Of a stretch of DNA of 64,000 nt, positions 16,701 to 24,966 are shown one piece after another. Position 1 is the first letter of the stretch, and every line of letters starts with the position of its first letter. The stretch covers positions 1 through 64,000 of the forward strand of contig JAVBLP010000014.1 in assembly GCA_031553505.1 (NCBI GenBank), read 5' to 3'. The translations under genes and the position numbers were made by a program. This DNA comes from JAVBLP01 sp031553505 (GTDB lineage: Bacteria > Elusimicrobiota > Endomicrobiia > Endomicrobiales > Endomicrobiaceae). Under the pieces are notes generated by a model, which made no database searches, was not told the origin of the DNA, and saw nothing but the letters and a program-made list of their open reading frames with translations.

Positions 16701-19463
16701 TTTTACCGAATCGTACGCGTAGACGCTTTTTCCGCTGTCGCCTTCGAAAACTTCTGCGGCAAACGTAAGGTTGTACGTTCCTCCCGAGAATTTTGAAAGG
16801 TCAAAAACAAATTCAGCCTGGCCGTTCTCATCTGTTTTGGAATCGGTAAAATCCTCCGATACGGAAGTTATGACGTTTTTGTCTTTTAACCTGTAAGGGT
16901 CCGGAAACATGAAGCCCTGGTATTTGGAAAACCTGAATTCTGCCGGGTTTAGCGAATAAGAGGCTTTAACCATTCTTTCCTGCGCGGGGGTTCCGAAAAA
17001 GTTGTTTGCGGAAGTTACCGCTTTTAAGTTTTCGGGAAGCGTCCAACCGGTTCCGGAAGAGCCTGTTATCTTTGCCGATACTTTTATTGAGTCTGTCCTG
17101 AACTCTTCAACCCTTATTGCAGCGCTGCCGAGCAGGCGTGCGCTTTTGTTGTCGCTTATCATATAAAGGCTTGCTTCATATGTGCCAGTGGGAGAAATCT
17201 TGTAAGTCTTTATTTCGTCAAAAGTTAAAAAACCGGTATTGTTGAGCGTAATCTTTTTTTCAAAAACTATTTTGGAGTAAGGGTCCCTCAATACAAACCT
17301 TACGGGAACTCCCGCCAGATTGCCCCATTCTTCATTTTTAACTATAACGCCGAAGTTTATATCGTCTCCGGGCCTGTATATGCCCCTGTCGGAAAATACA
17401 AAAGCTTTCATTCCTCTTGTTCTTGAAGATGAATACTCGCCGCTTGTATTAAACTTTGAAAAATCAACCTGTCTGTCATACCTGCCAAGCGGAAGAAAAG
17501 AAATATCGCTTCCTTTGCTAACAAGGTATGCTACCGGCTGTCTTTCATGGCTGAAGCCTTCAATTTTGTTAAAAACAGCGCAGCCCTGATCATCCGTATA
17601 TTGCGTTAAAACGGCAATTCCGTTTTTGCCTAAAATTTCAACTTTTGCGCCGGATACGGGTCTTCCGTTCTTAATAGACATAACAAAAACTCTGTGTTTG
17701 CCGTCATTGTCTTTTTTGACAAGAATGCCTAAATCGGTGGCGAGTATAAAGCGTTTGTCGGCAGGTCCGTCAGAAGATCCATTATCTGTGTTGTAACCTT
17801 GTATCTTTACGAAAAAGAGTCCGGATGAACCCTGCGATCTTAAGTATTCGTTCATATCCACGCTGGAATAATTTGCTTTACCGATTGCGATATTTAAGGG
17901 AATAATTTCTGAAAAACTCTGCGATATGTTTGTTTCGTCAAAATCATATCTGTTTCTGAAACCGGGGTTTGCAAAAGAACCGTAAGTTTGTGAAACAAGA
18001 TGGTTTATCTGGCCGGGCATTACTCTTGCTATATCAACTTTCGCGCCGTTAAGCCCGCGGGTTTTAAATGTAAGTTTTTTTGAGCCTTCGAGCGGCAAAA
18101 TAGCGCCGTTTTGCAGAAGGCTGAGTTCTTTAGGGTATGCCGCCGATGTTAATACCGCATTGTAATCTTTCTTTATTACGTAGTCTATCTGCGATGTTAT
18201 GCCCTCTTTGATGCTCACGTACAAATATCTTTTTGCGAGATCCGGAGCATTGTATTTAAACATAAATGTATTGCTTATGTCTGAAGCACCTTCCATAAGG
18301 GATACATTTATTTTTTTTGATTTTTCCAAAATAGCGGGCGTTACTTCCGAAAAGTTCCAGGAATAGCTGTACGGGCGAGAATATCTTTGCGGCTCAATAT
18401 AGTTGTCATATTCGTCATAGTATCCGCCTTCGTAGTCATCATCATATACTTCTGAATGCGAGGACTGTTCTTTGTCCGGGTGAAGCAGAGGGAGAAGATA
18501 AACCTCAATTTTGTCTTTAAGTTCGGAAGCGCTTACGCCGTCGGTAAAGTTTATTTCTATAAACTGTTCGGGGTCTTCCTGCTCATTGCGCACTATTACT
18601 GCGTTGACCTGCGAAATTCTGAAAAATTTGTCCTGAGAAGGGATATCTATGGATTGCTTAACTGCGTTTTTGATTCCTTTCCCGCCTGTTGCCGCCTTTG
18701 CGTCGGCAAGCTCAACCGTTGCAGTCTGGTCTTTTGTCAGTATTTTTATCGGTTCGGAAACAACGTAGGCGTTTCTTTTGAGCGCGTCATATGTCACGGT
18801 AAATGAAAGCTGTTGTTTATCTGCCTTCATTTGCAAACTTTTTTCAAATAATTTTTGGTCTACGGGATGTGAGAATGAGAAAATCGCCTGAAGCTGGTGG
18901 ATTTTCGGGTTTTTCGGATCCTGATAAAGCCTGAATTCCTTCAGGTACGCTTCAAATTTCGGTATTGCTATATCGTAAGTATATTTGTCCATTTTAAATT
19001 CAGGGTTGAAAATTTCTTTAGGGAGCTTTATTGTGTATTCTTCCCCGGCAGGCCAGTCGTTTTTTGGGGTAAATAACAGGTAAATTTCATTTTCCCATTT
19101 CCAGACGCCTTCAGCTCTTGGAGTCATTGTGATATTTGTAAGTTCAGATCCGATTAAATCTATTTTTGCCGCAGAGTTTGAGAAGTAAAAAGATATGTGG
19201 TCCGGCTTTGCCGTGTACACCTGTCCGGACTGGTCTTCATAATATCTTGTGGCGGAAGGGGTATGAACCGATACATTGTAATCGTTGTATGCCCGTTCAA
19301 TGCGTTTTTTTGGTTTTATTATCTGTGTCAGAGCATAAAACGGTCTGCTGAAAAATTCATGTGCGGCAGGCATATAAACTATGCCTTTTTTGATAAGCAA
19401 ACTGCCTAAAATAACTAAAATAAGCGCCGCGATGACAAAAATCTGCCCGTAACGTTTTTTCAT
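13713..19463 (-). CDS. Bacterial alpha-2-macroglobulin with thioester
   Basis: A 1916-residue periplasmic protease-trapping protein of the alpha-2-macroglobulin family. A single N-terminal span (residues 7-26, FVIAALILVILGSLLI) anchors it; no lipobox is seen, unlike E. coli YfhM. Serial beta-sandwich (MG) domains follow, including the DRGIYRPGDDINFGVIVKN block typical of MG3. The thioester motif GCTEQ lies at residues 1473-1477 (C1474), within an alpha-helical thioester domain, with a C-terminal receptor-like domain after it. An acidic, tyrosine-rich insert near residues 335-360 is unusual. The pairing with pbpC suggests a defence role when the envelope is breached: it could trap foreign proteases while PBP1C repairs the wall. 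Confidence 0.93.
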   Translation of the reverse strand: MKKRYGQIFVIAALILVILGSLLIKKGIVYMPAAHEFFSRPFYALTQIIKPKKRIERAYNDYNVSVHTPSATRYYEDQSGQVYTAKPDHISFYFSNSAAKIDLIGSELTNITMTPRAEGVWKWENEIYLLFTPKNDWPAGEEYTIKLPKEIFNPEFKMDKYTYDIAIPKFEAYLKEFRLYQDPKNPKIHQLQAIFSFSHPVDQKLFEKSLQMKADKQQLSFTVTYDALKRNAYVVSEPIKILTKDQTATVELADAKAATGGKGIKNAVKQSIDIPSQDKFFRISQVNAVIVRNEQEDPEQFIEINFTDGVSASELKDKIEVYLLPLLHPDKEQSSHSEVYDDDYEGGYYDEYDNYIEPQRYSRPYSYSWNFSEVTPAILEKSKKINVSLMEGASDISNTFMFKYNAPDLAKRYLYVSIKEGITSQIDYVIKKDYNAVLTSAAYPKELSLLQNGAILPLEGSKKLTFKTRGLNGAKVDIARVMPGQINHLVSQTYGSFANPGFRNRYDFDETNISQSFSEIIPLNIAIGKANYSSVDMNEYLRSQGSSGLFFVKIQGYNTDNGSSDGPADKRFILATDLGILVKKDNDGKHRVFVMSIKNGRPVSGAKVEILGKNGIAVLTQYTDDQGCAVFNKIEGFSHERQPVAYLVSKGSDISFLPLGRYDRQVDFSKFNTSGEYSSSRTRGMKAFVFSDRGIYRPGDDINFGVIVKNEEWGNLAGVPVRFVLRDPYSKIVFEKKITLNNTGFLTFDEIKTYKISPTGTYEASLYMISDNKSARLLGSAAIRVEEFRTDSIKVSAKITGSSGTGWTLPENLKAVTSANNFFGTPAQERMVKASYSLNPAEFRFSKYQGFMFPDPYRLKDKNVITSVSEDFTDSKTDENGQAEFVFDLSKFSGGTYNLTFAAEVFEGDSGKSVYAYDSVKVSPYKYLLGYKTIYKLDYLNKGSDAELEITAIDNNLKSIELKNVKMKAVQRQYISSLIKQSNGVYKYQSTVKENVIEEKALNLTAGVNKAKINTQNPGHYAFEIEDENGNKLLSVIYFVAGSSNQSLTVEKDANLMINLQDDDIEPGSQLTLNITAPYAGAGLITIEKDKVYAYKWFKADTNSSVQKITVPNTVEGNAYVNVSFIRSMDSKEIFSSPHSYAAVPFKISLAKRTVKIDLKTPDTVRPGEEIEISYKTSQDAKIVVYAVNQGILQVANYKTPNPLAYFFTKGALEVTTFQTVDLILPDYKIIREISGIGGGDGYEMIEKNLNPFARKQEAPVVFWSKTLDSSTQYKTVKYKVPAYFNGELKIMAVAANSSRAGNAETEVIVKSPVIISPIAPVAALPGDTFEVTATVSNNIENSKSATLEVWLESNDKFEITGTNKQTIEVKEGGEKIVRFSLKTLDSLGSGDLIFKAKNKNDVYKAEISVSVRPAYVYMTKTDSGISKKAKTKIDGFARNMYDEYANREIAVSYNPQLVFLSLKKYFNAYPYGCTEQIVSAAFPFIYSTTSDRKGFITAEEQQKLFENTFSRIRTRQLNSGAFSLWPDSTGEHIYATVYALHFFTDAKELDYPVPQEILDRGKNWLEYFASSLPTSIEDARLKAYANYVLTRNNAVTTNNLLRIEEYLNSISKKWQEDVVSAYMASCYALLKDTKKADALIKSFKADTKEKFIFYSDYDSSSQRNAAYLYLCNKHFANNLNPDAQAIADGLVQVILDGKYNTISSSYILLALLSYGSSMEGKDANIQVSEKDNAGKENAVILQPDPFPYGKFTSQTKEFTINTKEGLGNIYYSVIQQGFDRTAKEYSEKLEITRDYLDENGSVIKSAKLGDIITVRVRIRSKANDYVMVALVDLLPACFEIISGTQHGSYDSTDAREDRMIFYVPLYSGINELTYKVKAVTKGKFTVPGVYASGMYDPEFSALTKQSSIEVVQPGN

Positions 19464-19503
19464 AAAAGCTCCCGTATTTAAAATTTAATGGAATTTATGC
19501 CGT

Positions 19504-19533
19504 ATTATACAATTAAATCATTATTATAATCAA
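19504..19533 (-). promoter_or_regulatory. Putative promoter for the A2M-pbpC-tcdA unit
   Basis: Read on the minus strand: TTGATT (19533-19528), 18 bases, TATAAT (19509-19504), 41 bases before the A2M start codon. Motif-based. Confidence 0.5.
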
Positions 19534-19556
19534 ATATATAAAACTATTGAATTTTT

Positions 19557-19587
19557 ATTGAAAATCTTGTACAATTTTCAATATTAT
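19557..19587 (+). promoter_or_regulatory. Putative promoter/operator for the HIT gene
   Basis: TTGAAA (19558-19563) and TATTAT (19582-19587) are separated by 18 bases. ATTGAAAAT (19557-19565) and ATTTTCAAT (19574-19582) form a perfect 9-bp inverted repeat between the two boxes, a plausible operator. No regulator is identified. Confidence 0.45.
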
Positions 19588-19606
19588 TTCAATAAAAGGG
19601 CTTAAC

Positions 19607-19954
19607 ATGGCTGAAAATTGCCTTTTTTGTAAGATAGCGAAAGGGGAAATTCCTTCTCAAAAAGTTTATGAGGATGAGAAGGTTTTTGCTTTTAGGGATA
19701 TAAATCCACAGGCGCCGGTGCATATTGTAATCGTGCCGAAAGCGCATATAAGCGATTTAAACAGCGCTTCGGATAACGACGCAAAGGTATTAGGCCATAT
19801 GCAGCTTGTCGCTGCAAAGATAGCCAAGCAGTTTCCCGAGATGAAAAACGGTTTCAGGATAGTAAACAACTGCGGTCCGGATGCAGGACAGACGGTTTTT
19901 CACATACATTATCACTTGCTCGGCGGCAGGGTTTTTACCTGGCCCCCGGGATGA
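19607..19954 (+). CDS. HIT family nucleotide hydrolase (HinT-like)
   Basis: A 115-residue histidine triad protein. The family hydrolyses adenosine phosphoramidates and related nucleotides. It shows the N-terminal CLFCKIAKGEIPS, a nucleotide-binding block VFAFRDINPQAPVHIVIVPK, and the triad HIHYHLLGG near the C-terminus, ending FTWPPG. An AAAGGG site precedes the ATG. It is the first + gene after the divergent A2M gene, 73 bases before rpsU. Confidence 0.95.
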   Translation: MAENCLFCKIAKGEIPSQKVYEDEKVFAFRDINPQAPVHIVIVPKAHISDLNSASDNDAKVLGHMQLVAAKIAKQFPEMKNGFRIVNNCGPDAGQTVFHIHYHLLGGRVFTWPPG

Positions 19955-20027
19955 AATAAGGGTGGAAAGTTAAGAGTTTCACTCTGTTGTTAAATTTTCT
20001 TTTTTAAGAAAGGTGGTGTTTTAGTAA

Positions 20028-20234
20028 ATGGTAAACGTAAAAGTACGCGAAGGCGAGTCGATTGAAGAAGCTATAAGGCGCTTCAAAAGAGAATGCGAAA
20101 GAAACGGAATAATGCAGGAAATAAAAAAGCGCGAATTTTATAAAGCTCCGAGCGTTTTGAAAAAAGAAAAGCTTGCCGAAGCCAAAAGAAAAATACGCCG
20201 TAAAATGCTTAAAGACAACAGATGGTCCAAATAA
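20028..20234 (+). CDS. rpsU: 30S ribosomal protein S21
   Basis: S21 of 68 residues, at the mRNA exit region of the 30S subunit. It shows VNVKVREGESIEEAIRRFKR and the basic end KRKIRRKMLKDNRWSK typical of the family. A long AAAGGTGGT site lies before the start. It heads the order rpsU-(NIF3-like)-dnaG-rpoD, the macromolecular synthesis arrangement, though a strong terminator follows at once. Confidence 0.96.
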   Translation: MVNVKVREGESIEEAIRRFKRECERNGIMQEIKKREFYKAPSVLKKEKLAEAKRKIRRKMLKDNRWSK

Positions 20235-20260
20235 GAAACACCGGTTGGTTTTAAAATAAC

Positions 20261-20315
20261 AAGAAAGCCGTGTTTTTTATGCGGTTTGCCCGCTGATACA
20301 CGGCTTTCTTTTATA
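20261..20315 (+). terminator. Terminator after rpsU
   Basis: A 12-bp perfect stem AAGAAAGCCGTG (20261-20272) / CACGGCTTTCTT (20299-20310), followed by TTATATTT. The 26-base loop contains a small GCGG/CCGC hairpin. It should let rpsU be expressed in excess over dnaG and rpoD, as the operon attenuator does in E. coli. Confidence 0.88.
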
Positions 20316-20326
20316 TTTGGGGTGTT

Positions 20327-21283
20327 ATGAAACTAAAACAGATTTATGATTTATTCGTTAAAGAAGGAATAGAAGCAGATCCCAGAGGCGTTGGCGCAGT
20401 AGAACTTGACCTCCTTAAACGCAAAGAAGAATATGACGCTCTTTCAAAAGAAAAGAAAGAGTTTTATGATAAAGAAAGCCTGACAAACCCCTACCACGAT
20501 TCAAGAATAATATTCGGAAACCCCGAAACGGAAGTTAAGACCGTTATGGTAGGCATTGATATCGAAACTCCGGAGCTTTTACTTGCAAAACAGCTTATCG
20601 GCAGCGGTAAAAAAATCGATTTGGTTATAGGCCACCATCCGGAAGGTTACGCATACTCTACTTTCTACAATGTTATAGGCATGCAGACCGACATATTAAA
20701 TAAGCAGGGAATTCCCATAAATATAACTGAAAAAATGGTTGACGGGCGGATTAAAGAAGTTAAAAACAGTGTTATGCCGCAAAATACCGAAAGAGTATCC
20801 GATACGGCAAAACTTCTTGATATTCCGTTTATGACGGCTCATTCCGTTGCGGATAACCACGTCGCGTCTTTTTTACAGGGTGAAATTGATGCTTTATCCC
20901 CAAGATACATAAAAGAAATTATTACATTTTTAAATAAGCAGCCGGAATATGTATATGCTTCCAAAATAGGCCACGCTCCTTCCGTTTTGGTCGGAAGCGA
21001 AGATTCGCGCTGCGGCAAGGTTTTTGTAGATATGACAGGCGGTACGGAAGGGCCCACTGAATCTATTGAGAAACTTGCGGATGCGGGAATCGGTACGATG
21101 GTTTGTATGCATTTAAGCCCGAAAGCGGCAAAAGAGGCCGAGAAACAAAAAATAAACGTTATCCTTGCCGGACATATCTCTTCGGATAATTTAGGATTGA
21201 ACCTTCTTTTTGATAAACTTGAAAAAAATCTCGGAAAAATTGATTTTGTTGAATCTTCCGGGTTTAGAAGATTCAGAAGATAA
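20327..21283 (+). CDS. NIF3-like metal-binding protein
   Basis: A 318-residue protein resembling the NIF3/YbgI family of di-metal proteins, whose cellular role is unsettled. Likely metal-ligand motifs are GHHPEG (about residues 104-109) and the C-terminal LAGHISSDNLGLNLL, matching the HHP and GHxxSE motifs of the family. The N-terminal MKLKQIYDLFVKEGIEADPRG is additional. It lies between rpsU and dnaG, 23 bases before dnaG, and is preceded by GGGGTGTT as a ribosome-binding site. The family is assigned from motifs only. Confidence 0.72.
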   Translation: MKLKQIYDLFVKEGIEADPRGVGAVELDLLKRKEEYDALSKEKKEFYDKESLTNPYHDSRIIFGNPETEVKTVMVGIDIETPELLLAKQLIGSGKKIDLVIGHHPEGYAYSTFYNVIGMQTDILNKQGIPINITEKMVDGRIKEVKNSVMPQNTERVSDTAKLLDIPFMTAHSVADNHVASFLQGEIDALSPRYIKEIITFLNKQPEYVYASKIGHAPSVLVGSEDSRCGKVFVDMTGGTEGPTESIEKLADAGIGTMVCMHLSPKAAKEAEKQKINVILAGHISSDNLGLNLLFDKLEKNLGKIDFVESSGFRRFRR

Positions 21284-21306
21284 TTTAGAAGCACTTTGGA
21301 ATAAAA

Positions 21307-23052
21307 ATGGCTATACCTGAAGATATAATTGAAAGGGTAAGGCTCTCAAGCGACATAATATCAGTTGTAAGGGAGTACTTGCCGGATTTGAAAAGGGCCG
21401 GAAGAAATTGGAAAGCGTGCTGTCCTTTTCACAATGAAAAAACGCCTTCTTTTGTGGTAAGCCCAGAAAAAGGCATTTTCAGGTGTTTCGGGTGCAATGC
21501 CGCCGGCGATGCTTTTAAATTTGTGATGCTTATGGATAATCTGTCTTGGATAGAATCCGTAAAAAAACTTGCACAAAAAGCCGGTATCGAGATAAAAGAA
21601 ACAAAAGCGGACATAGTTAAAGTCTCTGAAAAAACAAAACTATTTGAAATTTTAGAAAGTTCGGCTAAATTTTACCATAGATGCCTTTTGGAAAGTTCAG
21701 CCGGGGCAAAAGCCAGGGAATATCTGGCAAAGCGCGGTATAACGCAGGAAACGGTTAAAAAGTTCACGCTTGGGTACGCTCCCAAAGGCCAGCTTTTACA
21801 GTCTGCCATAAAAAAAGGCTATACAGCCGAAGTTCTTTCAAAAGCCGGAGTGGTTACAAAAACCGAAAGAGGCAGTTATTTTGAATATATGTCTGAAAGG
21901 GTGGTTTTTCCTATTTTTGACGTACAGGGAAGGGTTATAGCGTTTGGAGGAAGGACCTTAACAGACCAAAACCCTAAATATTTAAACACTCCAGAAACTC
22001 AGGTTTATTCAAAATCATCAAACCTTTACGGTTTGTTTCAGACTCTTGCGGAGCTCAGAAAAGAGCGCAGAATGATAATTCTTGAAGGTTATATGGATGT
22101 TATCATTCCCCAGCAGTTTGGCATTTCAGGCGCGGTTGCTTCGCTAGGAACGTCTTTTACCCAAAACCACGCGAAACTTATCGCAAGGTATGCCGACAGA
22201 GTGATTCTTCTTTTTGATTCTGACGACGCGGGCAGGACAGCCACGCAAAGGGCGTTGGAAATTTTAGTCGAAGACGGCATAGAATGCTCCGTTTCAGTTT
22301 TACCAGAAAAAGTGGACGCTGACGAATATTTAAACGAGAACGGCAAAGAAAAATTTTTAAAGCTCCTTGAAGACAGTTCAAAAGGCGCTATAGAGTTTAT
22401 GATCGAAAGAGTTTCGGCAGGCGTCAGAAAAGACGCCCCGGAAACAAAAGCAAAAGCAGTGTCGGCATTGCTTGATTTCGTAGCCAAAAGCGGCAGCGCG
22501 GTAGTGCAAAGCGAATGGGTAAAGAAAATATCCCAAAGCATCAATGTCGATGAAGACGCAGTCTGGAAAGAGTTTAAGAAGAAGCAAAGGGCTAAATTTA
22601 AAGGGTATGAGCCGGAGAATAAAACCGGCAGTTTATCCGTTATAAAAGATAAGAAGCCTCATTTTTCTCTTGAAGAAAGCCTTCTGAACCTTATATTGGC
22701 AGACAGAAAACTGGCGGAAAAAACGCAGCCTGACTTTTTTGAAGACGCCAGATGCTCAAAGGTTTACGGATGCATAATATCGGGCATGGGTGATGCCGAT
22801 ATATTAAATTCTTTATCGGAAAAAGACGCGGATTGGTTCAGCGCGCTTACGCTTGACCAGATAGAATACAGCGATACAGAAGAAGTTTTTAAGATTATTG
22901 TAAAAGACATAGAAGTAAGCAAACTTAAAAAGAAGCGCGAATTGCTTGAAAAAGAGATTTTGCTTATGACTGAAGGCAAAAAAGAAGCAGATAATAAAAT
23001 AATTAATGAATATAAGAAAATAATTACCCAATTAAAAGGGTCGGGGAAATAA
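21307..23052 (+). CDS. dnaG: DNA primase
   Basis: DnaG of 581 residues, which makes RNA primers at the replication fork. The N-terminal zinc-binding domain has C39, H42, C60 and C63 (CPFHNEKTPSF, FRCFGCNAAGD). The TOPRIM catalytic core shows ILEGYMDVI and LLFDSDDAGRTA. The C-terminal helicase-binding region (after about 430) is diverged, as is usual. It is followed by rpoD after one base, so the two are translated from the same message. Confidence 0.97.
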   Translation: MAIPEDIIERVRLSSDIISVVREYLPDLKRAGRNWKACCPFHNEKTPSFVVSPEKGIFRCFGCNAAGDAFKFVMLMDNLSWIESVKKLAQKAGIEIKETKADIVKVSEKTKLFEILESSAKFYHRCLLESSAGAKAREYLAKRGITQETVKKFTLGYAPKGQLLQSAIKKGYTAEVLSKAGVVTKTERGSYFEYMSERVVFPIFDVQGRVIAFGGRTLTDQNPKYLNTPETQVYSKSSNLYGLFQTLAELRKERRMIILEGYMDVIIPQQFGISGAVASLGTSFTQNHAKLIARYADRVILLFDSDDAGRTATQRALEILVEDGIECSVSVLPEKVDADEYLNENGKEKFLKLLEDSSKGAIEFMIERVSAGVRKDAPETKAKAVSALLDFVAKSGSAVVQSEWVKKISQSINVDEDAVWKEFKKKQRAKFKGYEPENKTGSLSVIKDKKPHFSLEESLLNLILADRKLAEKTQPDFFEDARCSKVYGCIISGMGDADILNSLSEKDADWFSALTLDQIEYSDTEEVFKIIVKDIEVSKLKKKRELLEKEILLMTEGKKEADNKIINEYKKIITQLKGSGK

Positions 23053-23053
23053 A

Positions 23054-24778
23054 ATGACAAAAAAAGATTCATTTAAAGGTTTGATTGACATCGGAAAAGA
23101 GCAGGGGTATTTGACTTTTGAAGAAATCAACAAAAGCATTCCGCAAAAATCGATGGTTGCGGAGAAAATTGACAGTTTTTTCGTTACTCTTGAAGATTTA
23201 GGCATCAAAGTTGTGGATAATAAAGAGTATCTTTCAGAAAAAACAAAGAAAAACCACGGGGAAGCGGTAGAGCAGTCTGTCAAAGTCGCAAGCGAAGACG
23301 AGGATATTAATCCTGTCAGAATGTACTTGAGCGAAATGGCGAAAGTGCCGCTTTTGGAAAGGGCTGTAGAAGTTGAACTTGCCAAAAACATAAGGGAAAA
23401 TGAGAAAAAATTGAAGTTTATAGTTCTTGAATCGCCCCTTATCATAAAAGAAATAAGAAATTGGGAAACGCTTATCAGCCAGCAGGAAATGACTCCGAAA
23501 GAACTGATGCCAAGAGGCCGTAAATCGCAGGCGCAGCTCAGGGGAATGGGCGTAAAGATAAAAAAAGCCGTACAAAAAATAAACCAGATTGAAAAGAAAA
23601 TATCCGGTTATGAAGATAAGCTGAAGAAAAAATCTATATCTCAGAAAGAAAGGGCAAAGACCGAAGAAAAAGTTAAAGAACTGCGCACTGAAGTGATAAA
23701 TCTTATAATAGGCCTTAATTTGAATCAAGATAAGATAAAAAGGCTTATTAATAAGATAAAGACTACCGCTCAGAAACTCAATGAAATAAAGGATGAACTC
23801 AGAAGGTTTGAAAGAAAACACAAAAATCCGCCTTCAAAAGTGCAGACTTTGTTTAAAAACTATAAATCGGGCAAAATTTCCGCAGCGGAGTTCAAAAAAC
23901 AAACAGGATGCCCTGTTTCAACGGTGGAAGAAAGTCTGGAAAAAATACAGGTTCTTTTGATAAAGCAGGCTAACTTAAAAGAAGGTTTTGTAATAACTCC
24001 GGAAGAGATGATTGAAACAGACAGAAAAATAAGAGAGCTTGAAGAAGTTATACACAGAGACAAGATGAAGCTTATAGAAGCTAATTTCAGGCTTGTCGTT
24101 TCTATAGCAAAAAAACACGTCGGCATAAGCAATTTGGAGCTTTCTGACCTTATCCAGGAAGGGAACCTCGGTCTTTCTAAAGCTGTTGAAAAATTTGAAT
24201 GGAAAAGAGGCTTTAAGTTTTCCACATATGCGACATGGTGGATAAGGCAGTCTATCAACCGCGCCATAGCAGACCAGGCAAGGACCATCAGAATTCCCGT
24301 TCATATGAAAGAACTGATATCAAAACTTACGAAAGTAAAGAAAAAATTCCAGCAGGATGTCGGCAGGGAGCCTACAATAGAAGAATACTCAAAATCATTA
24401 AGGCTTTCCACGGACAGAATAAGAAGGATTTTAAAGATGATGCAGGAGCCTGTTTCTTTGGCGACTCCAGTAGGGGAAGAGGAAGATTCGCGTTTGGAAG
24501 ATTTTATAGAAGACCAGCACAGCCCTAGCCCTGTCGCGAAAACGCAGCAGTACAGGCTGCAGCTTGAACTTGAAAAAGTACTCAATACTCTTACTCCAAG
24601 GGAAGCTGAAATTATAAGCCTGAGATACGGAATAGGCGTAGGCTACCCAAGCACTCTTGAAGAAGTAGGCAAAAAATTTGGCGTTACAAGGGAAAGGGTG
24701 AGGCAGATAGAAGCCAAAGCGATAAGAAAACTCAGGCATCCCACCAGAAGCAAATCATTAAAAGAATACCTTGACTAA
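23054..24778 (+). CDS. rpoD: RNA polymerase primary sigma factor RpoD
   Basis: Housekeeping sigma-70 of 574 residues. It has region 1.1-like sequence at the N-terminus (DIGKEQGYLTFEEINKSI), region 1.2 with DPVRMYLSEM-type sequence (NPVRMYLSEMAKVPLL), a lysine-rich non-conserved region about 200 residues long, then region 2 (LIQEGNLGLSKAVEKFEWKR, FSTYATWWIRQSINRAIADQ), region 3, and region 4.2 (TLEEVGKKFGVTRERVRQIE). The near-universal region 2.4 and 4.2 residues imply classical TTGACA/TATAAT promoters, which agrees with the promoters found in this window. A terminator follows. Confidence 0.98.
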   Translation: MTKKDSFKGLIDIGKEQGYLTFEEINKSIPQKSMVAEKIDSFFVTLEDLGIKVVDNKEYLSEKTKKNHGEAVEQSVKVASEDEDINPVRMYLSEMAKVPLLERAVEVELAKNIRENEKKLKFIVLESPLIIKEIRNWETLISQQEMTPKELMPRGRKSQAQLRGMGVKIKKAVQKINQIEKKISGYEDKLKKKSISQKERAKTEEKVKELRTEVINLIIGLNLNQDKIKRLINKIKTTAQKLNEIKDELRRFERKHKNPPSKVQTLFKNYKSGKISAAEFKKQTGCPVSTVEESLEKIQVLLIKQANLKEGFVITPEEMIETDRKIRELEEVIHRDKMKLIEANFRLVVSIAKKHVGISNLELSDLIQEGNLGLSKAVEKFEWKRGFKFSTYATWWIRQSINRAIADQARTIRIPVHMKELISKLTKVKKKFQQDVGREPTIEEYSKSLRLSTDRIRRILKMMQEPVSLATPVGEEEDSRLEDFIEDQHSPSPVAKTQQYRLQLELEKVLNTLTPREAEIISLRYGIGVGYPSTLEEVGKKFGVTRERVRQIEAKAIRKLRHPTRSKSLKEYLD

Positions 24779-24797
24779 TAATTAAATAAAGCAAATC

Positions 24798-24832
24798 AAA
24801 AAAAGCCGCCGGAAAATCCGGCGGCTTTTTTT
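24798..24832 (+). terminator. Terminator after rpoD
   Basis: A perfect stem GCCGCCGGA (24805-24813) / TCCGGCGGC (24817-24825), flanked by A and T runs that extend it. Strong intrinsic terminator. Confidence 0.95.
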
Positions 24833-24865
24833 ATTGCAAAACCAAGCAAAAAGCAGTTTGTCTAC

Positions 24866-24892
24866 AGATACACAATTATCATTGTAAAATCT
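24866..24892 (+). promoter_or_regulatory. Putative Fur-like operator before DUF3793-flavodoxin
   Basis: ACAAT-TATC-ATTGT (24872-24885) is a perfect 5-bp inverted repeat inside GATACACAATTATCATTGT, close in shape to Fur boxes (GATAATGATTATCATTATC). It lies 82 bases before the start of an operon ending in flavodoxin, a protein often induced on iron starvation. AT-rich DNA makes chance matches likely; no Fur gene is visible here. Confidence 0.4.
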
Positions 24893-24966
24893 AAATTAAT
24901 ATAGTATTATTATCTTATGTTAGTTTAATCTAAAATAATAATATGAATCTAACAAAGGGTATAAAT

